Below are positions 8,512 through 17,096 of a stretch of 64,000 nucleotides of DNA, piece by piece. The number at the start of each line of letters is the position of its first letter. Positions within the stretch are counted from its first letter, which is position 1. This stretch comes from Rhizobium sp. S152 (GTDB lineage Bacteria > Pseudomonadota > Alphaproteobacteria > Rhizobiales > Rhizobiaceae). Under the pieces are notes generated by a model. It was not told where the DNA came from and searched no databases. It worked only from the letters and a program-made list of their open reading frames with translations. The stretch spans positions 434,001-498,000 of the forward strand of contig NZ_JAUDRZ010000008.1 in NCBI RefSeq assembly GCF_030380735.1. The letters run 5' to 3'. The position numbers and the translations under genes are program-made.

Positions 8512-9429
8512 TTACTTGGGCCAGATCGCGGCTGCGGCGGCCGAAAGGCCGCGGAGCACCGCCGTATCGGCGTCGATGGTCGTGACGTTGAGGGAGAGCG
8601 CCTTGAAGGCGGTTTCGTAGAGCTTCTGCAACCTGCCGGAGGCGACGAGCACGATCGGCGTGTCGTTGGCGGCATCCGAAAGCGCGCCCGAGATCTCCAG
8701 GCCGATCAGCGTACCCGAAATCCGCGCCTGCGCCGCCGATGCGGTAAGGCCGTGCAGCAACTGCCCGGAGCGTGCCGTGAACAACAGGTTCGTCGCCATC
8801 TGCGGCTGGCGGAAGGCAGTCGAAACCGATGCCTTGAAGGCGGAATTGTCGGCCGGCGACTGCTCGGCCCCGGCAACGGCATGCGACAGGATCGTATGCT
8901 TGGTGATCGCGTCGAACAGTTCGCCCGTCATGAAGGTGGAAAAGCCGATGACTTCGCCGTCCTGCACATGCACCCACTTGGAATGCGTGCCGGGCATGCA
9001 CACGGCCTGCGCGCCGGTGCTGTCAGGGCCGATCGCACCAAGAAGCTGCGTCTCTTCCCCGCGGATCACATCCGGCGATGCCTTGTCGCGTTGCGCAAGG
9101 CCCGGGAGGATGCGGATGTCGCGGTTCTGGCCGGGCACGGAAACGGCACCTGTGAGAATGGCAGACAGTGAGGTCGGCACATCGGTGTAGCCTGCTTCCA
9201 CCCAGCCCTGCTTGGCGCCGACCATGCCGCAGGCGATAACCGGGATATCCGCGGGCGCCGATACTTCTTGAAGATGCTTGGCAAGAACCTCGGGAAAGCC
9301 TGACTGCGCGGCCACCGTCATGCCTTCATTGCCGCGGCTTTCGCCGAGCACGCTGCCATCCTCGCCGATCAGCCACAGGCGAAAGCTGCTGGTGCCCCAG
9401 TCGACCGCGATATAAGCGGGGTTCGTCAT
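8512..9429 (-). CDS. dgoK: 2-dehydro-3-deoxygalactonokinase
   Basis: DgoK phosphorylates 2-keto-3-deoxygalactonate at C6. The 305-residue protein starts MTNPAYIAVDWGTSSFRLWL, the phosphate-1 motif of the DgoK family, and contains GEETQLLGA and CMPGTHSKWVHV, both characteristic of this kinase. The start codon at 9429 shares one base with the SDR stop codon (TGATG), so translation is probably coupled. Longer upstream readings would run into the SDR gene. It feeds DgoA immediately downstream. Confidence 0.93.
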   Translation of the reverse strand: MTNPAYIAVDWGTSSFRLWLIGEDGSVLGESRGNEGMTVAAQSGFPEVLAKHLQEVSAPADIPVIACGMVGAKQGWVEAGYTDVPTSLSAILTGAVSVPGQNRDIRILPGLAQRDKASPDVIRGEETQLLGAIGPDSTGAQAVCMPGTHSKWVHVQDGEVIGFSTFMTGELFDAITKHTILSHAVAGAEQSPADNSAFKASVSTAFRQPQMATNLLFTARSGQLLHGLTASAAQARISGTLIGLEISGALSDAANDTPIVLVASGRLQKLYETAFKALSLNVTTIDADTAVLRGLSAAAAAIWPK

Positions 9430-10187
9430 CAGAAAATGCCTCCATCGACAATTATGGACTGCGCGCTCATGGCGGCGGCGCAGTCGGATGCTAGAAACAG
9501 GCAGGGGCCGACGATCGCGTCGGCATGCAGGACTTTTTTGATGCATTGCCGCTTGACCGTTTCGGCAATGCCGTCCTCGGTAAGCCAGAGTTTCATCTGG
9601 CGATCGGTGACGATCATGCCAGGCAGAATGCAGTTGACGCGTATATTGTCCGGTCCGAGCTTGCCCGCAAGGCTCTTCGTCAGCCCGATCACGCCCGCCT
9701 TGGCGGTCGAATAGGCCGGGAAATCCGGCATGTTCAGAAGAAACGCGATCGACGACATGTTGATGATGGCGCCGCCGCCGGCCTCGCGCATCGATGGCGC
9801 GACCGTCTGGCTCGTGAAGAACACATGCCGCAGGTTGGTCGCCAGATTGTTGTCCCAGTACTCAGGGGTAACGTCGGCGAGATCGTGACGATCGTCGCGC
9901 GCGGCATTGTTGACGAGCACGCCGATCGGGCCGGAATGCGCCACCACCTCGTCCACCGTCCGCCTGATCGCATCGACATCGCGCAGATCAGCCCGGTGGA
10001 AGCGCACCGGATGCAGCGTGTCGCGCGACAGGCGATCGGCCAGCGCATGGCTCTCCTCCTCGGCAATATCGATGAAGGAGACCTTGGCGCCCTCGCGCGC
10101 GAACCCTTCGACGATCGCGGCCCCGATGCCGGAGCCGCCACCCGTGATCAACACGCTTCGATCCCTGAACTCCGGAAACTGTGCCAC
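9429..10187 (-). CDS. SDR family NAD(P)-dependent sugar dehydrogenase
   Basis: A classical short-chain dehydrogenase of 252 residues. The Rossmann motif is ITGGGSGIGAAI, NNAA occurs in VLVNNAARDD, Ser in INMSSIAF, and the YxxxK catalytic pair in YSTAKAGV; it ends with the family-typical IIVDGGIF. I prefer the GTG at 10187, which follows GGGAGGA, over the ATG at 10214. The ATG lies inside a palindromic operator and has no ribosome binding site. As first gene of the operon with dgoK, dgoA and a lactonase, it probably oxidises D-galactose or a related aldose to the lactone. The exact sugar cannot be read from the sequence. Confidence 0.85.
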   Translation of the reverse strand: MAQFPEFRDRSVLITGGGSGIGAAIVEGFAREGAKVSFIDIAEEESHALADRLSRDTLHPVRFHRADLRDVDAIRRTVDEVVAHSGPIGVLVNNAARDDRHDLADVTPEYWDNNLATNLRHVFFTSQTVAPSMREAGGGAIINMSSIAFLLNMPDFPAYSTAKAGVIGLTKSLAGKLGPDNIRVNCILPGMIVTDRQMKLWLTEDGIAETVKRQCIKKVLHADAIVGPCLFLASDCAAAMSAQSIIVDGGIF

Positions 10188-10208
10188 GCTTCCTCCCGAC
10201 GTCACATA

Positions 10209-10223
10209 TTCCATTATGTGGAA
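10209..10223. promoter_or_regulatory. Probable IclR-type operator between divergent genes
   Basis: The palindrome TTCCA-TTATG-TGGAA lies between the SDR operon and the IclR gene, and a further TGGAA half-site sits at 10239-10243. IclR-family proteins often bind TGGAA/TTCCA-type palindromes in such divergent intervals. The assignment is inferred from position and symmetry. Confidence 0.5.
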
Positions 10224-10286
10224 CTTAATTTGACTATTTGGAATTATCGATTTACGCTTCGCGCCTGTCAAGCATGTGGAGCGGAG

Positions 10287-11078
10287 ATGGGTGCGAGAAA
10301 AGGTCCGACTGAAGGGCGCGACACCGGTACCCTGGGCAAGCTCATGGCGCTGCTCGATCTCGTAACACATGCCGAAGGTCCGATGCGGTTTACGGATATC
10401 CTTGCCGTTGCAGGCCAGCCGCGTGGCACGCTACACCGCCAGCTCGTCCATCTCGCCGAAGAGGGGCTTCTGGAGGTGGATGACGACGGCCGTTACCTGC
10501 CGGGCCTGCGGCTTCTCGATCTCGCGTCCCGCAGCTGGGCGCGCAACGAGTTCAGGCTGGTGGCCGAGCCGCATCTCGCCGCTTTGCAGAAACTGACAGG
10601 CGAAACCGTGCATCTCGGCGTCTTGCGCGGCACGTCGATCATCTATCTCGACAAGGTGGAGGGGCAGCAGCCGGTGCGCATGTACTCGCAGATCGGCAAC
10701 GCCTCGCCGATCTATTGCACCGGCGTCGGCAAGGCGGCCCTGTCGATCCTGCCGCCGGAGCGGCTGAAGGCAATGCTCTCTGAATTGGAGTTCCAGCGGT
10801 TTACGCCGAACACGCACACCGCCGAAACGCTCGCGGCTGAAATGGACGAAATCCGCGATCGGGGCTGTGCCTTCGATCGCGAGGAGCACGAGGTCGGCAT
10901 TCACTGCGTCGCGGCACCAATCTGGTCCGACAATCTATCTTTTATCGGTGGCGTTTCGGTCACCGGACCTGCCTACCGACTGACGATGGAGCGGCTTCAG
11001 GACTGGGCCAAACCGGTACGCGAAACGGCAGAAAACATCATGCGTGGCATGCGCATCGGGCTCGGTCCGCGTCGGTGA
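10287..11078 (+). CDS. IclR family transcriptional regulator
   Basis: The protein is 263 residues, normal for the family. The N-terminal winged helix-turn-helix has GTLGKLMALLDLV and TDILAVAGQPRGTLHRQLVHL. It leads to the effector-binding domain with GETVHLGVLRG, IIYLDKVEG, CTGVGKAALS, RDRGCAFDREEHEVGIHCVAAP and GGVSVTGPAYRL. The start ATG at 10287 directly follows GGAGCGGAG; upstream extensions are unlikely. It is divergent from the sugar-acid operon and is probably its repressor, responding to a pathway intermediate such as a 2-keto-3-deoxy sugar acid. Confidence 0.9.
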   Translation: MGARKGPTEGRDTGTLGKLMALLDLVTHAEGPMRFTDILAVAGQPRGTLHRQLVHLAEEGLLEVDDDGRYLPGLRLLDLASRSWARNEFRLVAEPHLAALQKLTGETVHLGVLRGTSIIYLDKVEGQQPVRMYSQIGNASPIYCTGVGKAALSILPPERLKAMLSELEFQRFTPNTHTAETLAAEMDEIRDRGCAFDREEHEVGIHCVAAPIWSDNLSFIGGVSVTGPAYRLTMERLQDWAKPVRETAENIMRGMRIGLGPRR

Positions 11079-11175
11079 TTAGAGCCTGTCGGGCAAAGAA
11101 ATATCGAGCGCACGCTAATTGTGAGCCTGATATTGAGATTTTCTGACGAATCATCACAATTGGTACTCGTCAACC

Positions 11176-11188
11176 CCCCATACTGGGG
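11176..11188. promoter_or_regulatory. CCCCA-TAC-TGGGG palindrome upstream of LuxR-type gene
   Basis: A perfect 5-bp-arm inverted repeat lies about 100 bp before the LuxR-type gene. A second pair, AATTGTGA (11117-11124) and TCACAATT (11154-11161), lies just upstream with a 29-bp spacer. These could be operators for autoregulation. No known site is claimed. Confidence 0.35.
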
Positions 11189-11285
11189 TGTATGTGCTGG
11201 TAGAAGCGTGGCGGCCGTGCAATCTAGGGCGGTGCACGAACAAGCCGCGACCTGCCTCAACATGAAACTCGAGTTGAACACATAA

Positions 11286-12017
11286 ATGACATCACCGTTG
11301 CAAGAATCTTCCGTGGACGTCTACGTTAACGAAATTGGTGGGCTGAAGACCCAATTCGATATTTTCCGCTTCATGAAGAGAGTTACTGAAGCCTACCGTT
11401 CGCGCGCTTTCATGGTGTTCAACCTCCCGCAATCCACCGCCTCCGAGCTGCAGAGCAGCACGGTGATCTCGAGCTGGCCCGTCGAACTCATGGCCGCTTA
11501 CGACCATGAGCGACTGGTAACCAACAGTCCCGTCATGCGGCGGCTGAGAACCTCGACGGCGCCCTTTTATAACGACATCTCGGAAACCAAGGTCGAGCGT
11601 AGCGATGGCAAGGGAGGCATAGTTACCGCATTGTTCGAGCGCTTCCGGATGGTGCGCTGCGCCTACTTCCCGACCCACGAACCGTCAGGCAGCCGCGGCG
11701 CCATTTCATTCTCGGGTGACCGCGAGGCGTTCACCCCGGAAGAGATGCGCGAGCTGCACTATATCTCGATCCACGTTTATGACCGCCTGGCGGAGATCCG
11801 CAGCTTCGACAACCGCGTTACCGACGCGCTGACGGATCGCGAGATCGATTGCCTCAACTGGACGGCGGCCGGCAAGACCAGCGTCGAGATCGCCGATATC
11901 CTCGGGCTGTCCGAGCATACCGTGAACCATTACCTGAACCGCGCCACCAAGAAGCTCGATACCGTCAACCGCACCCAGGCGGTCGCCAAGGCGCTGCGCA
12001 TCGGGCTTATCAAGTAG
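11286..12017 (+). CDS. LuxR family regulator with autoinducer-binding-like domain (orphan)
   Basis: The 243-residue protein has an N-terminal autoinducer-binding-like region (about 15-165). It then has a C-terminal LuxR helix-turn-helix (about 178-240): LTDREIDCLNWTAAGKTSVEI, LGLSEHTVNHYLNRATKKL and NRTQAVAKAL. These match the GerE/LuxR pattern. No autoinducer synthase gene lies nearby, so it is an orphan or 'solo' regulator as often seen in rhizobia. The ligand is not predictable: the typical W/Y/D pocket residues are only partly recognisable. It is a single-gene unit with a 207-bp upstream region rich in symmetrical elements. Confidence 0.85.
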   Translation: MTSPLQESSVDVYVNEIGGLKTQFDIFRFMKRVTEAYRSRAFMVFNLPQSTASELQSSTVISSWPVELMAAYDHERLVTNSPVMRRLRTSTAPFYNDISETKVERSDGKGGIVTALFERFRMVRCAYFPTHEPSGSRGAISFSGDREAFTPEEMRELHYISIHVYDRLAEIRSFDNRVTDALTDREIDCLNWTAAGKTSVEIADILGLSEHTVNHYLNRATKKLDTVNRTQAVAKALRIGLIK

Positions 12018-12141
12018 TCTGCTTAAAGACGTGATTAAATTGCAGGCGCTCTGATGAAAACGCGCCTAAAATCGCGTCAGAGGCAGGCTTGAAACCTGGA
12101 TGATCTGCCCGATTCCGTGGCTTTCGCGGCAATTTCGCAGT

Positions 12142-12157
12142 TGGCACGGTTTCTGCC
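12142..12157 (+). promoter_or_regulatory. Sigma-54-like promoter (TGGCACG-N4-CTGCC)
   Basis: TGGCACG matches the -24 element exactly. The GG (12143-12144) and GC (12155-12156) are exactly 10 bp apart. The -12 element CTGCC deviates from TTGCW at two positions. It would start transcription near 12167, ahead of three predicted hairpins. Confidence 0.4.
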
Positions 12158-12166
12158 TCCTTATTT

Positions 12167-12280
12167 CCAGCTGGTCCAGAGGGGGCCTTGTAACGACGCC
12201 GATAAACTGGCGCGACCTGCATTCGCCGCCGATCTCGAAGACGCCTCGCGCTTTGAGATCGGCGGCGGTGTTGCTTTTGG
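12167..12280 (+). ncRNA. Candidate small RNA with three hairpins
   Basis: This lies within the 528-bp gap between the LuxR-type gene and mrp. Downstream of the sigma-54-like site are three stems. The first is GGTCC-AGAGG-GGGCC near 12177-12191. The second is CGCC (12197-12200) with GGCG (12209-12212). The third is a 17-bp stem between 12224-12240 and 12251-12267 with a 10-base loop. TGTTGCTTTT follows the last stem and could act as a weak terminator. No convincing protein frame covers it. Alternatives are a palindromic repeat or an mrp leader element. Confidence 0.35.
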
Positions 12281-12545
12281 GATACGTCCGATGCGGCTCG
12301 GTGCATGAGCGCAGGTTCCCCGTTTCTTTTCGCTGGCCTTTTATCCTGATTGCTCTAGTTCCGGGGATGCATCGGAACGTCGTTGTGCCATCAGGGCGGA
12401 AGCCCGGCGGACTTGATGGCAAAACGGCGTTCCCGCACCTCCCACCCAATTGCCTTCGCGAGCGCCCTGGGCGCGCAACCGATTTTGTTTGGCGAAGGCG
12501 CGGCGCTCCTCTATTTAGAGTGCCGATAAAGGCAGTGAGGATGGA

Positions 12546-13703
12546 ATGACCGGCGTTACCAAGGAACAGGTTCTCGAAACCCTGCGGACAGTCCGCGGTC
12601 CCGATCTCGAGCATGATATCGTCGAGCTCGGCATGGTTTCCGATGTCTTCATTTCCGACGGCAAGGTCTATTTCTCGATCACCGTGCCCGCCGAACGCGC
12701 CAAGGAACTGGAGCCGCTCCGTCAGGCAGCCGAGCGCGTCATTCGCGAAATGCCCGGCGTCAACGGCGCGCTCGTCGCGCTCACCGCCGACAAGAAGGGC
12801 GGTTCGGCCAATGCACCTGTGTCGCGCCCGCAGCCGCAGGCCGGCCACGGCCATCATGGTCACGCTCACGCGCAACAGCCGCAGCAGCCCCGCGCCGGCA
12901 AGATCGGCGTTCCCGGCATCGGGGCGATCGTCGCCGTCGCATCCGGCAAGGGCGGCGTCGGCAAATCGACCACGGCAGTCAATCTGGCGCTCGGCCTGCA
13001 GGCCAATGGTCTCAAGGTCGGCATACTCGACGCCGACATTTACGGCCCCTCCATGCCGCGCCTCCTGAAGATCTCCGGCCGCCCGACGCAGATCGACGGC
13101 CGCATCATCAATCCCATGGAAAATTACGGTCTCAAGGTCATGTCCATGGGCTTCCTCGTCGACGAGGAAACCGCGATGATCTGGCGCGGGCCGATGGTGC
13201 AGTCCGCATTGATGCAGATGCTGCGCGAAGTCGCCTGGGGCGAACTCGACGTCCTCGTGGTCGATATGCCGCCCGGCACCGGCGACGCGCAACTCACCAT
13301 GGCCCAGCAAGTGCCGCTCGCCGGCGCCGTTATCGTCTCGACGCCGCAGGATCTGGCGCTGATCGATGCCCGCAAGGGCCTCAACATGTTCAAGAAGGTG
13401 GAAGTCCCCGTTCTCGGCATCATCGAGAACATGAGCTACTTCATCGCGCCCGATACCGGCACGCGCTACGATATCTTCGGCCATGGCGGCGCCCGCAAGG
13501 AAGCCGAGCGCATCGAGGTGCCTTTCCTCGGTGAAGTGCCGCTCACCATCAACATCCGCGAGACCTCGGATGCGGGGACGCCGCTGGTCGCCTCCGAGCC
13601 GAACGGTATCGTCGCCGGCATCTATAAGGACATCGCCGCCAAGGTCTGGCAGCAGCTGAACGGTCAGCCGCAGCGCGATGCGCCGGCGATCGTTTTCGAA
13701 TGA
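12546..13703 (+). CDS. mrp: Mrp/ApbC family iron-sulfur cluster carrier ATPase
   Basis: The 385-residue protein has an N-terminal MIP18/DUF59 domain (about 1-85, TVRGPDLEHDIVELG). A His/Gln-rich linker follows (about 97-118), then a ParA/MinD-type P-loop ATPase. The deviant Walker A is ASGKGGVGKSTTAVNLA, with DADIYGPSMPRLL and VVDMPPGTGDAQL downstream. The family scaffold binds [4Fe-4S] clusters through a CxxC; I did not see a clear CxxC here, where the region reads IENMSYFIAPDTG. Some family members carry CPxC at that place. Loss of the cysteines suggests a variant carrier. It is a monocistronic unit. Confidence 0.9.
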   Translation: MTGVTKEQVLETLRTVRGPDLEHDIVELGMVSDVFISDGKVYFSITVPAERAKELEPLRQAAERVIREMPGVNGALVALTADKKGGSANAPVSRPQPQAGHGHHGHAHAQQPQQPRAGKIGVPGIGAIVAVASGKGGVGKSTTAVNLALGLQANGLKVGILDADIYGPSMPRLLKISGRPTQIDGRIINPMENYGLKVMSMGFLVDEETAMIWRGPMVQSALMQMLREVAWGELDVLVVDMPPGTGDAQLTMAQQVPLAGAVIVSTPQDLALIDARKGLNMFKKVEVPVLGIIENMSYFIAPDTGTRYDIFGHGGARKEAERIEVPFLGEVPLTINIRETSDAGTPLVASEPNGIVAGIYKDIAAKVWQQLNGQPQRDAPAIVFE

Positions 13704-14038
13704 GCGCTGCGCGCCGCGGGACTCCGGAATGCGGAGGAAATAGGGTCAAACAGGGCAGTTCACGTAAGATGTCTTGATTCTTTCGCTGCTTTCCGTCATA
13801 TGGCGCGCCGTCGCCATGCGTGCGATTGTGCGAATGCTCGTTGATGGCCAGCCCCTTTGGGGATCTGCGCCACCTGCATGTCCGGAGTTATCTTGTCGGT
13901 CCAAGGATTGGTGACTGCGATGCGGTTGAGCATGATGCGCATGCGGGATGATGCCCGCTGCGTCAGGAGTCTTATGAAGTTTCAGTCGATCGGGATCGCG
14001 GCGGCCGCCAACGCAGCCGAACCTTGGAGTAATGCCAG
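13704..14038. other. Intergenic region before corA
   Basis: These 335 bases have no supportable gene. A short open frame at 13857-14042 has no family resemblance. I see no clear terminator or riboswitch. Confidence 0.55.
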
Positions 14039-15016
14039 GTGATCACGGCTTACTGCTCCAACTGCACGTCCATCCCGCTGACGGACTTCTCCGGCGAGCG
14101 CAAGCTGCCCGACGATGTCGTCTGGATCGACATGATCGAGCCGACCCGCGACGAAGAGCGCTTCGTCGAAAGCGCGCTCGGCATCGAAGTCCCGACCCGC
14201 GAGGACCTGAAGGACATCGAGCCTTCGGCACGCCTTTACACCGAAAACGATGCCGTCTTCATGACCGCCTCGCTGGTCTGGAAGGCCGAGACCGATGCCC
14301 CGACCTTGACCGATGTCGCCTTCATCCTCGTCGGCAAGCGCCTCGTCACCATCCGTTACGCGCAGCCGAAGTCCTTCTCGCTGTTCATCGCCGCGCTCCA
14401 TCGGGTGCCGGAACAGTGGCGCAGCGGCGCGGCCCTGCTCGCCAAGCTGTTCGAGACCGTGATCGACCGCACCGCCGAAATCCTCGAGATCTCCGTTGCC
14501 CGCATCGACATTCTCTCCCAGCACGTCTTCGGCGACCGTGCCAGGAAAGTGCGCAAGCCCGCCAACTATCTGGAAGAGAAGCTGCGCGACATCGCCGCGC
14601 ATCATCGGCTGGTGAGCAAGGTGCGCGACAGTCTCGCTTCGCTGTCGCGGCTGATGACCTTCTTCTATAATGTCGACGCCGTTCAGAAGGACCGGGCGAC
14701 CAAGGAGCTCTGCAAGACGGTATCGCGCGATATCCAGTCGCTCTCCGAGCACGCATCCTATATCGCCGGCAACATCACCTTCCTGCTCGATGCCTCGCTC
14801 GGCCTGATCAACATCGAGCAGAACTCGATCATCAAGATTTTTTCGATCGCTTCGGTTGTGTTCTTGCCGCCGACGCTGGTCGCCTCCATCTATGGTATGA
14901 ATTTTGAATTCATGCCGGAACTGCATTTCGCCCAGGGCTATCCCTATTCGCTCGGGCTGATGCTGATTTCCGCCGTCATCCCCTTCTTCTTTTTTCGATG
15001 GAAAGGCTGGCTCTGA
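14039..15016 (+). CDS. corA: CorA-type magnesium transporter
   Basis: An inner-membrane divalent cation channel of 325 residues. The long N-terminal cytoplasmic domain is helical (IDMIEPTRDEERFVE ...). Two C-terminal membrane segments flank the signature YGMNFEFMP (about 288-296), the GMN selectivity loop of the CorA family. The start is a GTG at 14039 with GGAG 12 bases upstream. Kup begins 18 bp after its stop codon, so the two cation transporters may be co-transcribed. Co2+, Ni2+ or Zn2+ transport by a relative such as ZntB cannot be excluded. Confidence 0.9.
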   Translation: MITAYCSNCTSIPLTDFSGERKLPDDVVWIDMIEPTRDEERFVESALGIEVPTREDLKDIEPSARLYTENDAVFMTASLVWKAETDAPTLTDVAFILVGKRLVTIRYAQPKSFSLFIAALHRVPEQWRSGAALLAKLFETVIDRTAEILEISVARIDILSQHVFGDRARKVRKPANYLEEKLRDIAAHHRLVSKVRDSLASLSRLMTFFYNVDAVQKDRATKELCKTVSRDIQSLSEHASYIAGNITFLLDASLGLINIEQNSIIKIFSIASVVFLPPTLVASIYGMNFEFMPELHFAQGYPYSLGLMLISAVIPFFFFRWKGWL

Positions 15017-15034
15017 AGAGCCTGGTTTCATTTC

Positions 15035-16933
15035 ATGCACGAAGGCAGCCATTCACACGACCAGCATATGAGCCCGCGCAAGCTCTTCTATCTCGCGCTG
15101 GGTTCGGTCGGCGTCGTCTACGGCGATATCGGCACCAGCCCGCTCTACGCGTTTCGCGAAGCGCTGAAGCCTGTCGCCGCCGATGGCTTGACCCGTTTCG
15201 AGGTCATCAGCGTCGTCTCGCTGATGATCTGGGCGCTCACCATCATCGTCACCATCAAATATGTGCTGCTGCTGCTGCGCGCCGATAACGAAGGCGAAGG
15301 CGGCACGCTGTCGCTGCTGGCGCTGCTGCTGAAGACGGCCAACGGCCATACCGCGCTGCTGATGACGCTCGGCCTCGTCGGCGCGGCACTCTTTCTCGGC
15401 GACGCGATGATCACCCCGGCGCTGTCGGTGCTCTCGGCCGTCGAAGGTCTGAAGCTGGTCGCGCCATCGCTGAGCAGCTACATCGTGCCGATCTCGGTCG
15501 CCATCCTGGCGGTGCTGTTTGCCGTCCAGTCGCGCGGCACCGGCACCATGGCGCGCTACTTCGGCCCGATCACCGCACTCTGGTTCATCGTGCTCGCCAT
15601 CGTCGGTATCTCCCATATTTCCGACGACTTTGGCATTCTTGCCGCGTTCAATCCCTATTACGCCGTGAGCTTTCTGATGCATGAGGGCTTCTTCGGCGTG
15701 ATCGTACTCGGCGCCGTGTTCCTGACGCTGACGGGCGCGGAAGCGCTTTATGCCGACCTCGGCCATTTCGGCCGCCGCCCCATCCAGTGGGCATGGTTCG
15801 TGCTGGTCTTCCCGGCGCTGGCGCTCAACTATCTCGGCCAGGGCGCGCTGGTGCTCGGCAATCCGCACGCCATGTCCGACCCCTTCTACCTGATGTTCCC
15901 GAAGTGGGCGCTGCTGCCGGCCGTGATCCTAGCCACCGCCGCCACCATCATCGCCAGCCAGGCAGTCATCACCGGCGCCTTTTCGCTGATCCGCCAGGCG
16001 ATCAACCTGGGCTTCCTGCCGCGCATGGAAATCCTCTTCACCTCGGAGACCAATACCGGGCAGATCTTCGTCCCGTCGGTCAACCTCCTGCTGTTCCTCG
16101 GCGTGATCTTCCTCGTCATCTCGTTCGGAAGTTCGGATTCGCTCTCGACCGCCTACGGTATTTCCGTCACCGGCGCGATGGTCGTGACATCGATCATGGC
16201 CTTCGAATTCGTCCGCGCCCGGTGGAACTGGTCGGCCCTGACGGCGACAGCGGTGCTCGCGCCGCTCTTCGTTCTGGAACTGATCTTCCTCGGCGCCAAC
16301 CTGATCAAGATCCACGATGGCGGCTATATCCCCGTCCTGATCGCAACCGCCTTCGTCGTCGTCATGTGGACGTGGCGTCGCGGCTCGGCGCTGCTGATGG
16401 AAAAGACCCGCCACACGGATATTCCGCTGGCCTCGTTCATCAGTTCGATCGAGCGCAAGAGCGATCACTCGCCGGCGCACGTGCCGGGCACGGCGATCTT
16501 CCTCACCAGCGATCCGGAATCCGCCCCGGCAGCATTGCTTCACAATCTGAAGCACAACCACGTCCTGCACGACAAGAACGTCATCCTGACGATCCGTACC
16601 GTCAACAAGCCGCGCGTGCCGAGTGCCGATCGCTACAAGGTCGAGCAGATCTCCGAGCGCTTCTCGCGTGTGGAACTGCTGTTCGGCTTCATGGAATCGC
16701 AGAATGTCTCGCAGGCGCTGGCGACCTTGCGCAAGACCGGCCTGAAGTTCGACATCATGTCGACCTCATTCTATCTCGGACGCCGCAAGCTGGTGCCGGA
16801 TGCGAAGTCGGGCATGCCTTATTGGCAGGACCGCCTCTATATCGCGCTCGCCAATGCCGCTGCGAACCCCTCGGATTACTTCCGGCTTCCCGCCAACCGC
16901 GTGGTCGAACTCGGCTCCCACGTCATCATCTGA
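15035..16933 (+). CDS. kup: Kup potassium transporter
   Basis: A 632-residue KUP/HAK/KT K+:H+ symporter with about 12 membrane segments in the first 440 residues and a cytoplasmic C-terminal domain. The hallmark [16 protein letters not shown] appears at about 28-43. Further conserved stretches are [30 protein letters not shown] and [10 protein letters not shown]. Its length is typical (about 620-640). It lies immediately after corA and is followed by a strong intrinsic terminator. Confidence 0.95.
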   Translation: MHEGSHSHDQHMSPRKLFYLALGSVGVVYGDIGTSPLYAFREALKPVAADGLTRFEVISVVSLMIWALTIIVTIKYVLLLLRADNEGEGGTLSLLALLLKTANGHTALLMTLGLVGAALFLGDAMITPALSVLSAVEGLKLVAPSLSSYIVPISVAILAVLFAVQSRGTGTMARYFGPITALWFIVLAIVGISHISDDFGILAAFNPYYAVSFLMHEGFFGVIVLGAVFLTLTGAEALYADLGHFGRRPIQWAWFVLVFPALALNYLGQGALVLGNPHAMSDPFYLMFPKWALLPAVILATAATIIASQAVITGAFSLIRQAINLGFLPRMEILFTSETNTGQIFVPSVNLLLFLGVIFLVISFGSSDSLSTAYGISVTGAMVVTSIMAFEFVRARWNWSALTATAVLAPLFVLELIFLGANLIKIHDGGYIPVLIATAFVVVMWTWRRGSALLMEKTRHTDIPLASFISSIERKSDHSPAHVPGTAIFLTSDPESAPAALLHNLKHNHVLHDKNVILTIRTVNKPRVPSADRYKVEQISERFSRVELLFGFMESQNVSQALATLRKTGLKFDIMSTSFYLGRRKLVPDAKSGMPYWQDRLYIALANAAANPSDYFRLPANRVVELGSHVII

Positions 16934-16949
16934 CCGCATCGTTTTCAAA

Positions 16950-16974
16950 AAGCCCGGCCATCGCGCCGGGCTTT
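16950..16974 (+). terminator. Intrinsic terminator after kup
   Basis: The arms AAGCCCGGC (16950-16958) and GCCGGGCTT (16965-16973) are joined by a 6-base loop, 17 bp beyond the kup stop. The T-run is short (CTTTGT). Confidence 0.75.
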
Positions 16975-17024
16975 GTGCGTCTTTCGTAAAATACAAGTTG
17001 CTCATGGAGCTTTCTGGGGCAGCG

Positions 17025-17049
17025 CATTAACCAAGCATCAAGGTTAATG
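17025..17049. promoter_or_regulatory. CATTAACC-N9-GGTTAATG inverted repeat
   Basis: A perfect 8-bp-arm inverted repeat lies just before the cell-wall hydrolase gene. The arms contain TTAACC, the half-site bound by CtrA in alphaproteobacteria, but in opposed orientation. A dimeric regulator site is possible. This is an inference. Confidence 0.4.
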
Positions 17050-17096
17050 AGAGATTTTTGACGGCATGTTCATGCGTCCCATGCCGGAGTCTGGTT

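Larger units (their letters stand above)
12018..12545. other. Non-coding interval between LuxR-type gene and mrp
   Basis: This stretch of 528 bases has open frames on both strands but none with family-like content. It holds the sigma-54-like site and hairpin element described separately. The last 250 bases before mrp show no feature I can name. Confidence 0.6.

Noticed and set aside
12100..12549. 149-codon frame in the mrp upstream interval
   Set aside because: Arg/Pro-rich, overlaps the mrp start, and has no family resemblance.
13857..14042. Short frame before corA
   Set aside because: Overlaps the corA start; no ribosome binding site or similarity.
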